Numbered from the stretch's first letter, positions 36,950-46,778 are shown. The stretch: 64,000 nucleotides of DNA from Bradyrhizobiaceae bacterium PARB1 (GCA_002256345.1 NKIY01000008.1:62001-126000), one strand, 5' to 3'. The notes: generated by a model not told the origin, from the sequence alone. Program-made: numbers and translations.

Positions 36950-39900
36950 CTATGAATTGGGGCCTTCGGCACCGGCAGTGGAACTGGCAGGTGTCACTCC
37001 TTTGCGACCGGCGCGCCAGTTCTCCCACCGTTGGATGACGACAAAGAACGTCGGCACGAACAAAACCGCAAGGCAGGTCGAGGCGAGCATGCCCGAGAAC
37101 ACGGTGATGCCGATCGACTTGCGGGCATTGGCGCCGGCGCCGGTCGCGAGCACCAGCGGCAGCACGCCGAGAATGAAGGCGAAAGACGTCATCAGGATCG
37201 GCCGAAAGCGTGCACGCGCGGCTGCGACTGCAGACTCCAGCAGCGGCTTGCGATCGTGCACATGCAACTCGATCGCCACCTCGACGATCAGGATCGCATT
37301 CTTCGCTGACAATGCGATCAAAAGGATAATGCCGATTTGCGTATAGAGGTTGTTCTCGATTCGCAGCGCGGTGAGCACCGCCATCGGACCGAGCAGTGAC
37401 AGCGGCACGGCCAGGATCACGGAAATCGGCGCGTACCAGCTTTCATACTGCCCCGCGAGCACGAGATAAACGAGCAGCAGCGCAAGGCCGAATACATAGT
37501 ACAGTTGATTGCCGACGATCTTTTCCTGATACGACATCGCCGTCCACTCGAAGCCCGTTCCCGAAGGAAGGGTCTTGGCCGCAATCTGCTCCATCAATGC
37601 CATCGACTGCCCTGAACTGTAGCCCTGTGCCGGCAGGCCGATCACCGTCGCCGTCGGATAGAGATTGTAGAGACTGATCAGCGACGGCCCCACGGTGGGT
37701 GTAATCTTCGCCACGGTGCCCAGCGGGATCATGTCGCCTTGCTGGTTGCGGACCATCAGGTTTTCGATGTCCCGAGCGGTCAGCCGGAATTTGGCATCCG
37801 CCTGTGTATAGACCTGAAAGGTGCGGCCGAACTTGTTGAACTGATTGACGAATGACGAGCCGAGATAGGACGACAGGGTCGAGAACACCTGATCCGTCGT
37901 GACATGCAGGGTCTGGGTCTTGATACGATCGATCTCGATATCGAATTGCGGCACCATCGAGCGGAACGGCGAACTGACGCGCTGCAAAGCACTCTGCGTT
38001 TCTGCATTGGCCACGATCGCGCCCGTGATCGCCTGAAGCTTGCCGTAGTCGGCGTTGCCATCGCGCAATTCAACCTGCATGGCGAAGCCGGCCGCATTGC
38101 CGATGCCCTGAATCGGCGGCGGCGGGACCACCAGAATGCGGGCTTCCTCGATCACCGACAGGCTCTCGTTCAATCCGACAAACAACGAGCGTAGATCCTG
38201 CCCCGGTCCGCGTTCGCTCCATTCCTTGAGGATCAGATAGGCGACACCGGCATTGGCGAGGCTGGAGCTGCTATCGAGCGCGGAGATCCCGGCAATGGTA
38301 ACCACCTGTTCCACCGCCGGCGTCTTCGCAGCCAATTCGCTGACCCGATCGAGCACCCGCTGCGTCCGGTCCAGTGCGGCGCCATCGGGCAACTGGACGG
38401 CGACCAGCAGATAGCCCTGATCCTCGATCGGGATGAAGCCCGTGGGAATCCGGGACAGTCCGTAACCGCCAATGCCGATCAGGATCAGTGCCACGATAAC
38501 CGAGAGATTGCTGCGCCCTACCATGCGCTCGATCAGGGCGGCATAGCCCCGCTCAAGCCGGTCATAGACCCTGTTGAACCCGCGATAGAAAAAATTACGT
38601 TTCTCGGGAGGCACCGGGCGGCGCAGCCACAATGCGCATTGCGTCGGCTTCAATGTAGCGGCGTTGACGGCGCTCAGCAGCGCCGTGGCGGCGATCACGA
38701 GTGCAAATTGCGCATACATGCGCCCGGTCAATCCTGGCAGGAATGCCGCCGGCAGGAACACCGAGATCAGCACCAGCGTGATGCCAATGATTGGAGCAAA
38801 CAGCTTGTCCATCGCGCTGATCGCAGCGTCGTGGCCGGACATGCCCTGCTCGATATTGTAGGCGGCACCTTCGACGACCACGATGGCGTCATCCACGACA
38901 ATGCCGATCGCCAGCACGATGGCGAACAGGGTCGACAGATTGATGGTGAAGCCGAGCGCCGCCATCGCCGCGAACGCGCCGATGATCGTCACCGGCACGG
39001 TGGTCGCCGGCACCAGCATCGCACGCCAGTCCTGCAGGAAGACCAGGATGACCACCAGCACAAGCAGACCGGCCTCGATCAGGGTCTTGTAGACTTCGTT
39101 GATCGATGCCGAGACGAATTTCGTGGTGTCGAACGGCGTGTCGTATTTGATGTCATCGGGAAATTGCCTGGCCAGCTCCGACATCTTCTTCTCGACGGCC
39201 TTTTCAACCTCGAGCGCATTGGCACCCGGCGACTGGAACACACCGATGCCGACAGCCGGCCTCTGATTGAGCGAGAAGATCTGACTATAGGTTTGCGCAC
39301 CCAGTTCGACGCGGCCGACGTCACGGACGCGCGTGACATCGCCGTTGTTGCCGGTCTTGACAATGATGTCCTCGAACTCGGTGGGATCGTCCAACCGCCC
39401 GTTGATGTTCAGCGTATATTGGAACGCCTGCCCCGGCGGCGTCGGCGGCATGCCGATCTGGCCTGCCGCGACCTGCTGGCTTTGCTGCTGGATGGACTGG
39501 ATAACATCCTGCGGCATCAGTCCGCGCGCTTGCAACTGATTCGGATCGAGCCATATCCGCATCGAATACTGGCCGGCGCCGAACACCGTCACATTACCCA
39601 CACCGGACAGACGCGATAGCTCGTCCCGGATGTTGATCGTGGCGTAATTGCTCAGGAACAGACTGTCATAGGTCGCCTTGGGCGACGTCAGTGTTACGAA
39701 CAATAGGATTGCCGTCGATTTCTTCTGAACGGTCACGCCCTGATTTTGCACGGCGGTCGGCAGCGACGACAGCGCGCTCGATACGCGGTTCTGCACGAGT
39801 ACCTGCGCAAAATTCAGATCGGTGCCGATCTTGAACGTGACCGTGAGTGAATAGGTGCCATCGGCAGCGCTATAGGACTGCATATAGAGCATGTCCTCGA

Positions 39901-40117
39901 CGCCATTGACTTGCTGCTCGATCGGCAACGCAACCGTGTCGACGATGGTCTTCGCGCTGGCGCCCGGATAGCGTGTCGTGACCTGGACAGTCGGTGGCAC
40001 CACGTCGGGATACTGTGCGACAGCGAGGCCATACAGCGCGACGCCGCCGATCAGGATCATCAGCAACGCGATGACATTGGACAGGACTGGCCGCTCGATA
40101 AAAAACTTCGAAATCAT
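36950..40117 (-). CDS. RND efflux transporter, AcrB/MexB (HAE1) family
   Basis: Encodes 1055 residues. The start MISKFFIERPVLSNVIALLMILIGGVALYGLAVAQYPDVVPP is classic HAE1, with twelve helices and two large periplasmic loops. Proton-relay residues are seen: Asp-Asp in GIVVDDAIVVVEGA (helix 4) and Lys in ALSAKNAILIVEVA (helix 10). These trimers pump lipophilic drugs and solvents. The adaptor gene lies 8 bases upstream; no outer-membrane factor is encoded nearby, so a distant TolC-like partner must be used. It converges on the SulP gene with a 30-base gap. Confidence 0.95.
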   Translation of the reverse strand: MISKFFIERPVLSNVIALLMILIGGVALYGLAVAQYPDVVPPTVQVTTRYPGASAKTIVDTVALPIEQQVNGVEDMLYMQSYSAADGTYSLTVTFKIGTDLNFAQVLVQNRVSSALSSLPTAVQNQGVTVQKKSTAILLFVTLTSPKATYDSLFLSNYATINIRDELSRLSGVGNVTVFGAGQYSMRIWLDPNQLQARGLMPQDVIQSIQQQSQQVAAGQIGMPPTPPGQAFQYTLNINGRLDDPTEFEDIIVKTGNNGDVTRVRDVGRVELGAQTYSQIFSLNQRPAVGIGVFQSPGANALEVEKAVEKKMSELARQFPDDIKYDTPFDTTKFVSASINEVYKTLIEAGLLVLVVILVFLQDWRAMLVPATTVPVTIIGAFAAMAALGFTINLSTLFAIVLAIGIVVDDAIVVVEGAAYNIEQGMSGHDAAISAMDKLFAPIIGITLVLISVFLPAAFLPGLTGRMYAQFALVIAATALLSAVNAATLKPTQCALWLRRPVPPEKRNFFYRGFNRVYDRLERGYAALIERMVGRSNLSVIVALILIGIGGYGLSRIPTGFIPIEDQGYLLVAVQLPDGAALDRTQRVLDRVSELAAKTPAVEQVVTIAGISALDSSSSLANAGVAYLILKEWSERGPGQDLRSLFVGLNESLSVIEEARILVVPPPPIQGIGNAAGFAMQVELRDGNADYGKLQAITGAIVANAETQSALQRVSSPFRSMVPQFDIEIDRIKTQTLHVTTDQVFSTLSSYLGSSFVNQFNKFGRTFQVYTQADAKFRLTARDIENLMVRNQQGDMIPLGTVAKITPTVGPSLISLYNLYPTATVIGLPAQGYSSGQSMALMEQIAAKTLPSGTGFEWTAMSYQEKIVGNQLYYVFGLALLLVYLVLAGQYESWYAPISVILAVPLSLLGPMAVLTALRIENNLYTQIGIILLIALSAKNAILIVEVAIELHVHDRKPLLESAVAAARARFRPILMTSFAFILGVLPLVLATGAGANARKSIGITVFSGMLASTCLAVLFVPTFFVVIQRWENWRAGRKGVTPASSTAGAEGPNS

Positions 40118-40125
40118 GGCCCACC

Positions 40126-41325
40126 CTATTTGGTCGGTGCCGTCGCTTCGATCTTTCTCAGTTGCGGGTCGATCTTCTGCCCCGGAATGGCACGCAGCAG
40201 GCCGGAAATCACGACGCGATCGTCCGGCTTCAGGCCGCTTTCGATCACGCGCAGATCCGCATCCAGCGGACCGGTCACGACCTTGCGCTGCTCAATGACA
40301 TTGTCGCCGTTGACGACCAGGACATAGCGTCCGGACTGATCGCTGCCGAGCGAGACGTCAGGGACAAGCAACGCGTTCTGTTGCTCCTCATAGGGCACGC
40401 GCACGCGCACATAAAAGCCGGGTAGCAGGATGCGATCCGGATTTGGCAGCACGCCACGGACCGGAAGCGTACCCGTCGACTGGTTGATGGTCGGCGAGAT
40501 GTAGTCGATCTTGCCCTTGTGCGGAAAGCCGGTCTCGGTCTGCAATCCGATCTCGATCGGCAATTGCCTGAGATCGCTCACCGTCAGTCCGCGTCGACGG
40601 GCTTCATCCCGGATCCGCAACACGTCCTGCTCATTGACGTTGAAATTTACATAAATAGGATCGAGTTGCACGATCGTCGCAAGCTGGGTCGGCGACGCGA
40701 CACCGACCAGCTCGCCGACCGACACCAGATGCGCGCTGACGATCCCGTCGAACGGTGCGACGACATTTGTGTAGCCGAAATTGACCGCAGCGATCTTGGT
40801 ATTAACCTGCGCCTGCTGCAGGTTGGCCTGCGAGTTTTCGCGTGCCGATGTCGACTGATCCAGCGTTGCTTGGGAAACCGCTTGCCGAGCGACAAGATCT
40901 GACTGACGCTTGAAGTCGGCCTCAGCCTGCTTTGCAGAGGCCTGAGCACCTGCTTCCGCAGCCTGCGCCTGCTCCAGCTTTAACTGATATGTCTCAGGTT
41001 CAATCGTGAACAGCGTCGTACCTTGCTTGACGAAAGAACCATCTTGATAATTGATCGACTGCAGAACGCCCTGAACCCGCGCCACGAGATCGACGTTCTT
41101 GATCGGTGCCGTATTGCCGGTTGCCTCAAGAAAGCGCGTGATTCCGCGCTGCACAGGGATCGCCACCTCAACTTTCGGCGGCGGCGGCGCCACGAAAGTG
41201 TTTTGCTCGCAGGCACTTAAAAAGAGGCTTGCCAGCACAAGGCTGGCAGCACGCAAGGTCCCAACATGTTGCAGCTGCTCAATATGAGCTTTCCGTCGAG
41301 ATGAACAGGCGCGCACAAATTGCAT
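40126..41325 (-). CDS. RND efflux periplasmic adaptor lipoprotein (AcrA/MexA family)
   Basis: Encodes 399 residues. LASLFLSACEQ is a lipobox, putting a lipidated Cys near residue 39. Adaptor motifs follow: ARVQGVLQSINYQDGSFVKQGTTLFTIEP (first lipoyl half), a helical hairpin rich in Ala/Gln (EQAQAAEAGAQASAKQAEADFKRQSDLVARQAVSQ), and VVAPFDGIVSAHLVSVGELV (second half). It pairs with the downstream HAE1 pump. The predicted N-terminal 20 residues are basic; a later start near LASLFL is possible. No repressor gene is adjacent, so regulation is not evident. Confidence 0.93.
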   Translation of the reverse strand: MQFVRACSSRRKAHIEQLQHVGTLRAASLVLASLFLSACEQNTFVAPPPPKVEVAIPVQRGITRFLEATGNTAPIKNVDLVARVQGVLQSINYQDGSFVKQGTTLFTIEPETYQLKLEQAQAAEAGAQASAKQAEADFKRQSDLVARQAVSQATLDQSTSARENSQANLQQAQVNTKIAAVNFGYTNVVAPFDGIVSAHLVSVGELVGVASPTQLATIVQLDPIYVNFNVNEQDVLRIRDEARRRGLTVSDLRQLPIEIGLQTETGFPHKGKIDYISPTINQSTGTLPVRGVLPNPDRILLPGFYVRVRVPYEEQQNALLVPDVSLGSDQSGRYVLVVNGDNVIEQRKVVTGPLDADLRVIESGLKPDDRVVISGLLRAIPGQKIDPQLRKIEATAPTK

Positions 41326-41540
41326 TGTCCTGCCTCAATCAAATGACTCTTTGCGAAAACCCTCGATCAAAAACACGATACCGTGCGCATCAATAGCAAA
41401 AATGCACTTGTAGTGAAATCGAAACCGTAAAATTATGACGGGCCGAAGTTGTTTTGCGAATGCCTTTCAGAACTCATACTTCTTGAAGATTTTGCGCAGT
41501 TGCCCGGACTGATCGGGCGGTAGCAACAAGGATTTCATCG

Positions 41541-42344
41541 ATGAATGTCATGTACGGCTCAGCCGCGCGACGTCGCATGTCGATGGCAACTACTATTCTA
41601 CTCGCAATTACGAGCCCCGCCTTTGCGCAAGCGCCGAGCCAGGCGCAGCGTGACGCGATCAAGACGCAGTGCCGCTCGGATTACATCGCGCATTGCTCGA
41701 GCGTTCCTCCCGGCGGCGAAGCCTCGTTGCAGTGCCTGCAGAAAAACATGTCGAGCCTGTCGTCAGCATGTGCGGGCGCGGTTCGCGCCGTCGAAGCGCC
41801 AGCTGCTGCACCAAAGGCGGCCGAGCCAACACCCGCAGCAACGCCCAGGACCGAGGCGACGCCGCCGGCTGCCAAGCCGGCAACGACAACTGCCGCACCG
41901 AAGGCAGCAGCGATGAAGCAGCCGAGCAGCGCCCAGATCGCAGCTATCCGGAGCGCCTGCAGAAGCGACTACCCGAAGGTCTGCAAGGGCGTACCGACCG
42001 GCGGAGCGCCAGCATTGCAATGTCTCGAGACCAACAAGGCCAAGCTTTCAGCCGGATGCGAGAAAGCCGTCAGCGCAGCCAGCGGCGAGACGTCTGCCGC
42101 GGCGGCACCCGGTGCGGCAGCCGCGACCGCCGCTCCCGCAGCCGCCCCCGCAATCATCGCGCTGCGGCCAATGCGGCCTCGCGAAGAATTGTTGGTGATG
42201 AGATCAGCATGCGGTGGCGACATCCGATCGCTCTGCGGCGGCATTGCGCCGGGCGGCGGCCGCATCGCGCAATGCCTGGCCAGCAACAGCGCATCGCTTT
42301 CGCCAGCTTGCACCAAGGTTCTGGCGCCGTTCGCTCAACGATGA
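41541..42344 (+). CDS. secreted protein with three cysteine-rich (GLG1-type) repeats
   Basis: Encodes 267 residues with a signal peptide ending near AFAQ. Three modules share the spacing C-x2-D-x4-C-x4-P/A-x-G-G-x5-C-L-x2-N-x3-L-S-x2-C: the first spans about residues 40-77, the second 134-173 and the third 217-258, separated by Ala/Pro/Thr linkers. This matches the cysteine-rich repeat found in eukaryotic Golgi apparatus protein 1 and in scattered proteobacterial proteins. Each module has four Cys, so two disulfides are expected. Function is unknown. A weak AAGGAT lies before the ATG. Confidence 0.75.
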   Translation: MNVMYGSAARRRMSMATTILLAITSPAFAQAPSQAQRDAIKTQCRSDYIAHCSSVPPGGEASLQCLQKNMSSLSSACAGAVRAVEAPAAAPKAAEPTPAATPRTEATPPAAKPATTTAAPKAAAMKQPSSAQIAAIRSACRSDYPKVCKGVPTGGAPALQCLETNKAKLSAGCEKAVSAASGETSAAAAPGAAAATAAPAAAPAIIALRPMRPREELLVMRSACGGDIRSLCGGIAPGGGRIAQCLASNSASLSPACTKVLAPFAQR

Positions 42345-42378
42345 GTGGTCGGCACGACAGCGATTGGCCGATCGTCGG

Positions 42379-42735
42379 TTACTCCCCGCGAAAGGCGAGG
42401 ATCAGCTGTATCAGCCGGACGGATAGAATGACGTAACAGAGCGACATGACGATCTGAAGCGCTACGTGCCATTCCAGCTTTGCGAGCTTGTGGAGACCAT
42501 CGATAAAATTCAGCAACAACAGAAAAATTCCGAACAGCATGACACCGCGGCCGACGAGACCGTGACGCAGATATCCGAACAGAACGATAGATGGCTCGTC
42601 GCTCGATACATGCGCCCCGGCCGATATAATCAAAGTACCGATCACCATCTTTCCGAGGTGATTGAATACTTCCTTTGAGAAGGGCTCGATATGGCGATCG
42701 TGAAAAGCAAGCCACCTGGTCCAGAAATCCGACAT
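42379..42735 (-). CDS. small integral membrane protein of unknown function
   Basis: Encodes 118 residues. A hydrophilic start (MSDFWTRWLAFHDRHIEPFSKEVFNHLGKM) is followed by about three membrane helices: MVIGTLIISAGAHV, GVMLFGIFLLLLNFIDGL and LQIVMSLCYVILSVRLIQLILAF. I do not recognise the family. AGGAG lies 6 bases upstream of the ATG, which decides this start over the longer frame. It is convergent with the cysteine-rich repeat gene, 34 bases apart. The DNA around it is a little less GC-rich than the rest of the window. Confidence 0.6.
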   Translation of the reverse strand: MSDFWTRWLAFHDRHIEPFSKEVFNHLGKMVIGTLIISAGAHVSSDEPSIVLFGYLRHGLVGRGVMLFGIFLLLLNFIDGLHKLAKLEWHVALQIVMSLCYVILSVRLIQLILAFRGE

Positions 42736-43029
42736 GCTTTCTCCTGTTGAGGCAGCACGGGGCGAAATAGGCCCGTCACATATTTCTAATCGGCAAGTAT
42801 CTGCAGGGTTTAATAAACGTTCTGGCGCTTCAAGGCACAAGACACTCTTGCAGGATTTCTTATCGCTCACGAGATATTTGCGCTCTCCCGCGAACTACTC
42901 TTTGCACTCGATATCACGTCCCGAAGCTCTCCTTCGTAATTCGCTTGAACACCCGACTGAAGCCGACGCACCTTTCTCCAAAGTCCTTTGCTAACACGTA
43001 TCCCTTGCCAACCAAGCCAGGAGATCACC

Positions 43030-43242
43030 ATGCGTTCTTTCTTGATGATGGTTGCAGCCGTTCTTGCATTCGGCACGACAATGACGATTGAAGCCACCGA
43101 CGCCAACGCAGTCGTCTGCGCCCGCGGCGTCTATCGCGCCGGCTGCGCCGGCTACCGCGGAGCCGCTGTCGTACGCCGCCCCGTAGTAGCTGCGTGCCGT
43201 ACCGTGTGGGTCAACGGCGTGCGAGTCCGCCGCTGCCGATGA
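43030..43242 (+). CDS. small secreted basic protein of bradyrhizobial type
   Basis: Encodes 70 residues: signal peptide ending ATDANA, then VVCARGVYRAGCAGYRGAAVV and a C terminus rich in Arg and Val with CRTVWVNGVRVRRCR. Four cysteines remain after cleavage. I recall many small proteins with the GVYRAGCAG phrase in Bradyrhizobium and relatives; their function is unknown. AGGAGA lies 5 bases before the ATG at 43030, so that start is chosen over one at 42988. Confidence 0.75.
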   Translation: MRSFLMMVAAVLAFGTTMTIEATDANAVVCARGVYRAGCAGYRGAAVVRRPVVAACRTVWVNGVRVRRCR

Positions 43243-43336
43243 CCGAGGGCGAGTTCAGCTGACGTCAGTTGCTTCGAACTGTTGCCGGGGCCGCCGATGG
43301 CCCGCCGGTAGGCGATTTGGTTGTGCCAGAAACGTG

Positions 43337-43361
43337 CATGCCCGGCACGAGGCCGGGCATG
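43337..43361. repeat. short palindromic repeat (ATGCCCGGC type)
   Basis: A 10-bp stem, CATGCCCGGC at 43337-43346 with GCCGGGCATG at 43352-43361, closes an ACGAG loop between the small secreted protein and the dehydrogenase gene. No T-run follows. It looks like one of the dispersed GCCGGGCATGAC repeats that I remember from bradyrhizobial genomes, but could also slow convergent transcription. Confidence 0.55.
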
Positions 43362-43399
43362 ACGCGTGACTGATTCAAAATCGGGAAAGGCGCGGCGCC

Positions 43400-44869
43400 T
43401 TAGATCCCCGACATCATGATGTATTTGATCTCGACATATTCTTCCATGCCGTGACGGGAGCCTTCGCGGCCCAGACCTGACTCCTTCACGCCGCCGAACG
43501 GCGCGACTTCCGTCGTGATCAGGCCGGTGTTGACGCCGACCATGCCGGACTCCAGCGCTTCCGCCACGCGCCAGACGCGACCGAGATCGCGGGAATAGAA
43601 GTAGGACGCCAGACCGAAAGGCGACGCGTTGCACATGGCGATGACGTCAGCCTCGTCCTTGAAGCGGAACACCGGCGCCAGCGGACCAAACGTCTCTTCC
43701 TGTGCGACGATGGCATCCGGCTTCACATTGGCGAGCACGGTGGGCTCGAAGAAGGTGCCGCCCAGCGCATGGCGCTTGCCGCCGGTTACCACCATGGCGC
43801 CGCCCTTCACCGCATCGGCGATGTGGCGCTCGACCTTCTCCACCGACTCCATATTGATCAGCGGGCCCTGGGTGACGCCCTGCTCGGTGCCGTCGCCGAT
43901 CTTCATGGCCGCGACCTTCTTCGACAGCTTCTCGACGAACTGGTCGTAGATGCCGTCCTGTGCGTAGAGGCGGTTGGCGCAGACGCAGGTCTGGCCCATG
44001 TTGCGATACTTCGACACCATGGCGCCTTCGACGGCCGCATCGATATCAGCATCGTCGAACACCACGAAGGGCGCATTGCCGCCGAGTTCGAGGCCGAGCT
44101 TCTTCACACCGACCGAAGCCTGCTTGTAGAGGATCTTGCCGACTTCCGTCGAACCGGTGAAACCGACGAAGCGCACCGCCGGATGCTCGCACAGGACGAG
44201 ACCGATTTCCGAGGCACGGCCGGTGATGATGTTGAGCACGCCTTTCGGCACGCCCGCACGCTCAGCGAGTTCGGCCAGCGCCAGCGCCGACAGCGGGGTC
44301 TCGTTGGCGGGCTTCAGCACCACGGTGCAGCCGGCGGCGAGCGCCGGCGACACCTTGCGGGTGATCATCGAGTTCGGGAAATTCCACGGCGTAATGGCGC
44401 CGCAAACGCCGATCGGCTGCTTGATGGCCAGCAGGCGCGCATCGGCACGCTGGGTCGGGATGGTTTCGCCGTAAACGCGGCGGGCTTCCTCGGCGAAGAA
44501 TTCGATATAAGCCGCACCGATATCGACCTCACCCAGCGCTTCGGCCAGCGGCTTGCCCTGCTCGGAGGTGAGGATCAGTGCGAGATCTTCGCGGTTGGCG
44601 ATGATCAGTTCGAACCACTTGCGCAGGATGTTGGAGCGCTGCTTGGCAGTGAACTTGGCCCAGGCCGGAAATGCCCTTTCGGCGGCCTCGACGGCCTGCG
44701 TCGTCTCCTTGGTACCCATATTCGGCACCTTGGCAATCTCCGCCATGTTGACCGGATTGGTGACCACGGTCTCGCCAGCGCCGACCCAGGCGCCATCGAT
44801 GTAGCACTTGTCGCGCAGCAGCGAAGGGTCTTTCAGGCGGGCGGCGAGCGAGGAAGCGGTCGATGACAT
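43400..44869 (-). CDS. gabD: NAD(P)-dependent succinate-semialdehyde dehydrogenase
   Basis: Encodes 489 residues of the aldehyde dehydrogenase superfamily, closest in layout to GabD. Visible: CYIDGAWVGAG at the start, ITPWNFPNSMITRKVSPALAAGC with the cofactor-binding Asn, FTGSTEVGKIL, catalytic Glu in LELGGNAPF and catalytic Cys in GQTCVCANRLYAQ, and C-terminal PFGGVKESGLGREGSRHGMEEY. The second Cys two residues after the nucleophile is the redox switch known in GabD. It oxidises succinate semialdehyde in GABA and related catabolism. No gabT is adjacent. Confidence 0.9.
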   Translation of the reverse strand: MSSTASSLAARLKDPSLLRDKCYIDGAWVGAGETVVTNPVNMAEIAKVPNMGTKETTQAVEAAERAFPAWAKFTAKQRSNILRKWFELIIANREDLALILTSEQGKPLAEALGEVDIGAAYIEFFAEEARRVYGETIPTQRADARLLAIKQPIGVCGAITPWNFPNSMITRKVSPALAAGCTVVLKPANETPLSALALAELAERAGVPKGVLNIITGRASEIGLVLCEHPAVRFVGFTGSTEVGKILYKQASVGVKKLGLELGGNAPFVVFDDADIDAAVEGAMVSKYRNMGQTCVCANRLYAQDGIYDQFVEKLSKKVAAMKIGDGTEQGVTQGPLINMESVEKVERHIADAVKGGAMVVTGGKRHALGGTFFEPTVLANVKPDAIVAQEETFGPLAPVFRFKDEADVIAMCNASPFGLASYFYSRDLGRVWRVAEALESGMVGVNTGLITTEVAPFGGVKESGLGREGSRHGMEEYVEIKYIMMSGI

Positions 44870-45003
44870 GGGCTATTCTCCTGCAGGAAATGTCGCGGAC
44901 GTATAGCCGCGGAACAATGCAGGAGTACAGGCCCGATTGCCCTCGCGCGGCGAATGGCAGCTATCGCGGCCAGACCTTACATGGCCGCCAAGCCCGCACG
45001 AGA

Positions 45004-45333
45004 TCAGGCCGCGCCACGCATATAGGCTTCGCGCCGGTCGATCATCCGCTCGAAAGCAATCTTTGCGGTCGCGCGGCTTGAGGTCGGAAAAGTGCGATAT
45101 TCGAGATCCGGCAGCATCGCCACATCGCGGCGCCCGAACCACGAAATAAAGGATTTCGGCGGCGCCGAAATCTTCGCCAGCGCTTGCGCCAGATTGTCGG
45201 TCGCCTCGAAGGCGAACAACGCGCCAGTCTGAGCGACCCTGACTTCGAAGAGGCCCGCACCGATCGGAGCTTCGATGATCTCGCCACGCGATGCGCGGGG
45301 ATAGCGCTTCCACTCGGTCCAGTTCGCAATCAT
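45004..45333 (-). CDS. small conserved hypothetical protein
   Basis: Encodes about 109 residues. The order WTEWKRYPRASRGEIIEAPIGAGLFEVRVAQTGALFAFEA looks like a short beta-rich domain that opens many bradyrhizobial hypothetical proteins, followed by ISWFGRRDVAMLPDLEYRTFPTSSRATAKIAFERMIDRREAYMR. No signal peptide or membrane segment. I cannot name a function. The ATG at 45333 has GGAG about 11 bases upstream; an ATG at 45390 is also in frame. Confidence 0.65.
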   Translation of the reverse strand: MIANWTEWKRYPRASRGEIIEAPIGAGLFEVRVAQTGALFAFEATDNLAQALAKISAPPKSFISWFGRRDVAMLPDLEYRTFPTSSRATAKIAFERMIDRREAYMRGAA

Positions 45334-45593
45334 AGGTCGTACTCCGCAGCCCTGCGCTGCATACTCGTTAGTGCCGGAAAGCGCCTTCACGTTCAGGCCA
45401 AATTTTGAACATGGCTGCGTCGATTTTGTTCCGGTGGGATCGTCCGATCGTCCCGTAAAGCTAAATGGGTATAACTGAGCACCGGAACCAGCGAGTTTTA
45501 ATCACTTCCTGGAGATCACACGCTTCCGCGCGGCATGGGAAAGCCGGTAGCATGATCCACAACAATGCTTGAACGAGCCAGGGGAGGACATCC

Positions 45594-46778
45594 ATGCCAT
45601 CCAGCGCCGACATCGACAGGATCATTCAACAGGCCTGCGACAGCGGGGCCATTCCCGGTGCAGTCGCGATGGCGGCGAGCGGCGATCACGTGATCTATCA
45701 GGGCGCCTTCGGTAAACGCGACATCAGCAAGGATGCCGCGATGACCGTCGACAGCGTGTTCTGGATCGCCTCGATGACCAAGGCGATCACAGCGACGGCG
45801 GCGATGCAGCTCGTCGAGCGCGGCAAGCTGTCGCTGGATGCGCCGATCGGCGCGGTCCTGCCCGACCTCTCGGCCATCCAGGTGCTGGAAGGTTTTGGCG
45901 ACGACGGCGAGCCGGTGCTGCGTCCGGCGCGGCGACCGGTCACACTGCGGCAGCTGCTCACCCACACGGCAGGCTTCTGCTACGACATGATGAACGCCGA
46001 TATGGGGCGCTGGCTGGAGAAGACAGGTACGCCCGTCTTTCGCACCGGCCTCAATGCCGCGATGCGGGTGCCGATCATGACCGATCCCGGCACACGCTGG
46101 GAATACGGCACCAATATCGACTTTGTCGGCAAGGCCGTGGAGGCTGCGAGCGGGCAGCGGCTGGATCACTATTTTCGGGAGCACATTCTCGATCCGCTCG
46201 GAATGTCGGACACCGCATTCCGGATCGGCGACGCGCAGCGGCAGCGGCTGGTAAAAGTGCATCGACGGAACATTGATGGATCACTCGCGCCGATTGAATT
46301 CGAGATCAAGCAAGACCCGGAATTCTTCGCCGGCGGCGGCGGCCTCTATGGCACGGCACCGGACTACATCAAATTCACGCAGATGATATTACGTAAAGGC
46401 GCGGGCAACGGCCACCGCCTGCTGCAACCGGAGACCGTCGCGTTGATGAGCGAGAATCACATCGGCGATCTCCATGTCACCCCGATGCGATCGGCGCTGC
46501 CGGCCGTCACCAATGACGCAGAACTTTGCCCCGGCATCGAGAAGAAGCACGGCCTCAGTTTCGTCATCAACATGGCCGCGACACCCGAAGGCCGCAGCGC
46601 CGGCAGCCTCGCATGGGCAGGGCTTGCCAATACCTATTACTGGATCGACCCGGTGCGCGACGTCACCGGCGTGACCCTGATGCAGTTGCTGCCCTTTGCG
46701 GACCGCAACTGCCTCCAAGTGTTTTCGGACTTCGAACGCGGCGTCTATGCGGGGCTGGGTGCGAAGAAGGCGGCGTAA
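45594..46778 (+). CDS. serine hydrolase of the beta-lactamase class C / EstB type
   Basis: Encodes 394 residues. The S-x-x-K motif is SMTK at 60-63, the second catalytic motif is Tyr in WEYGTNIDF near 166, and the third H/K-x-G region is represented by the C-terminal SLAWAGLANTYYWIDP. No signal peptide, so a cytoplasmic esterase is more likely than a periplasmic beta-lactamase. GGGGAGG lies 7 bases before the ATG. It converges on hppD with only two bases between the stops, inside a perfect 20-bp palindrome. Confidence 0.88.
   Translation: MPSSADIDRIIQQACDSGAIPGAVAMAASGDHVIYQGAFGKRDISKDAAMTVDSVFWIASMTKAITATAAMQLVERGKLSLDAPIGAVLPDLSAIQVLEGFGDDGEPVLRPARRPVTLRQLLTHTAGFCYDMMNADMGRWLEKTGTPVFRTGLNAAMRVPIMTDPGTRWEYGTNIDFVGKAVEAASGQRLDHYFREHILDPLGMSDTAFRIGDAQRQRLVKVHRRNIDGSLAPIEFEIKQDPEFFAGGGGLYGTAPDYIKFTQMILRKGAGNGHRLLQPETVALMSENHIGDLHVTPMRSALPAVTNDAELCPGIEKKHGLSFVINMAATPEGRSAGSLAWAGLANTYYWIDPVRDVTGVTLMQLLPFADRNCLQVFSDFERGVYAGLGAKKAA

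Noticed and set aside
43769-44866. 365-codon plus-strand frame opposite gabD
   Set aside because: The aldehyde dehydrogenase frame explains the DNA fully, with all catalytic motifs; the antisense frame has no ribosome site or domain.
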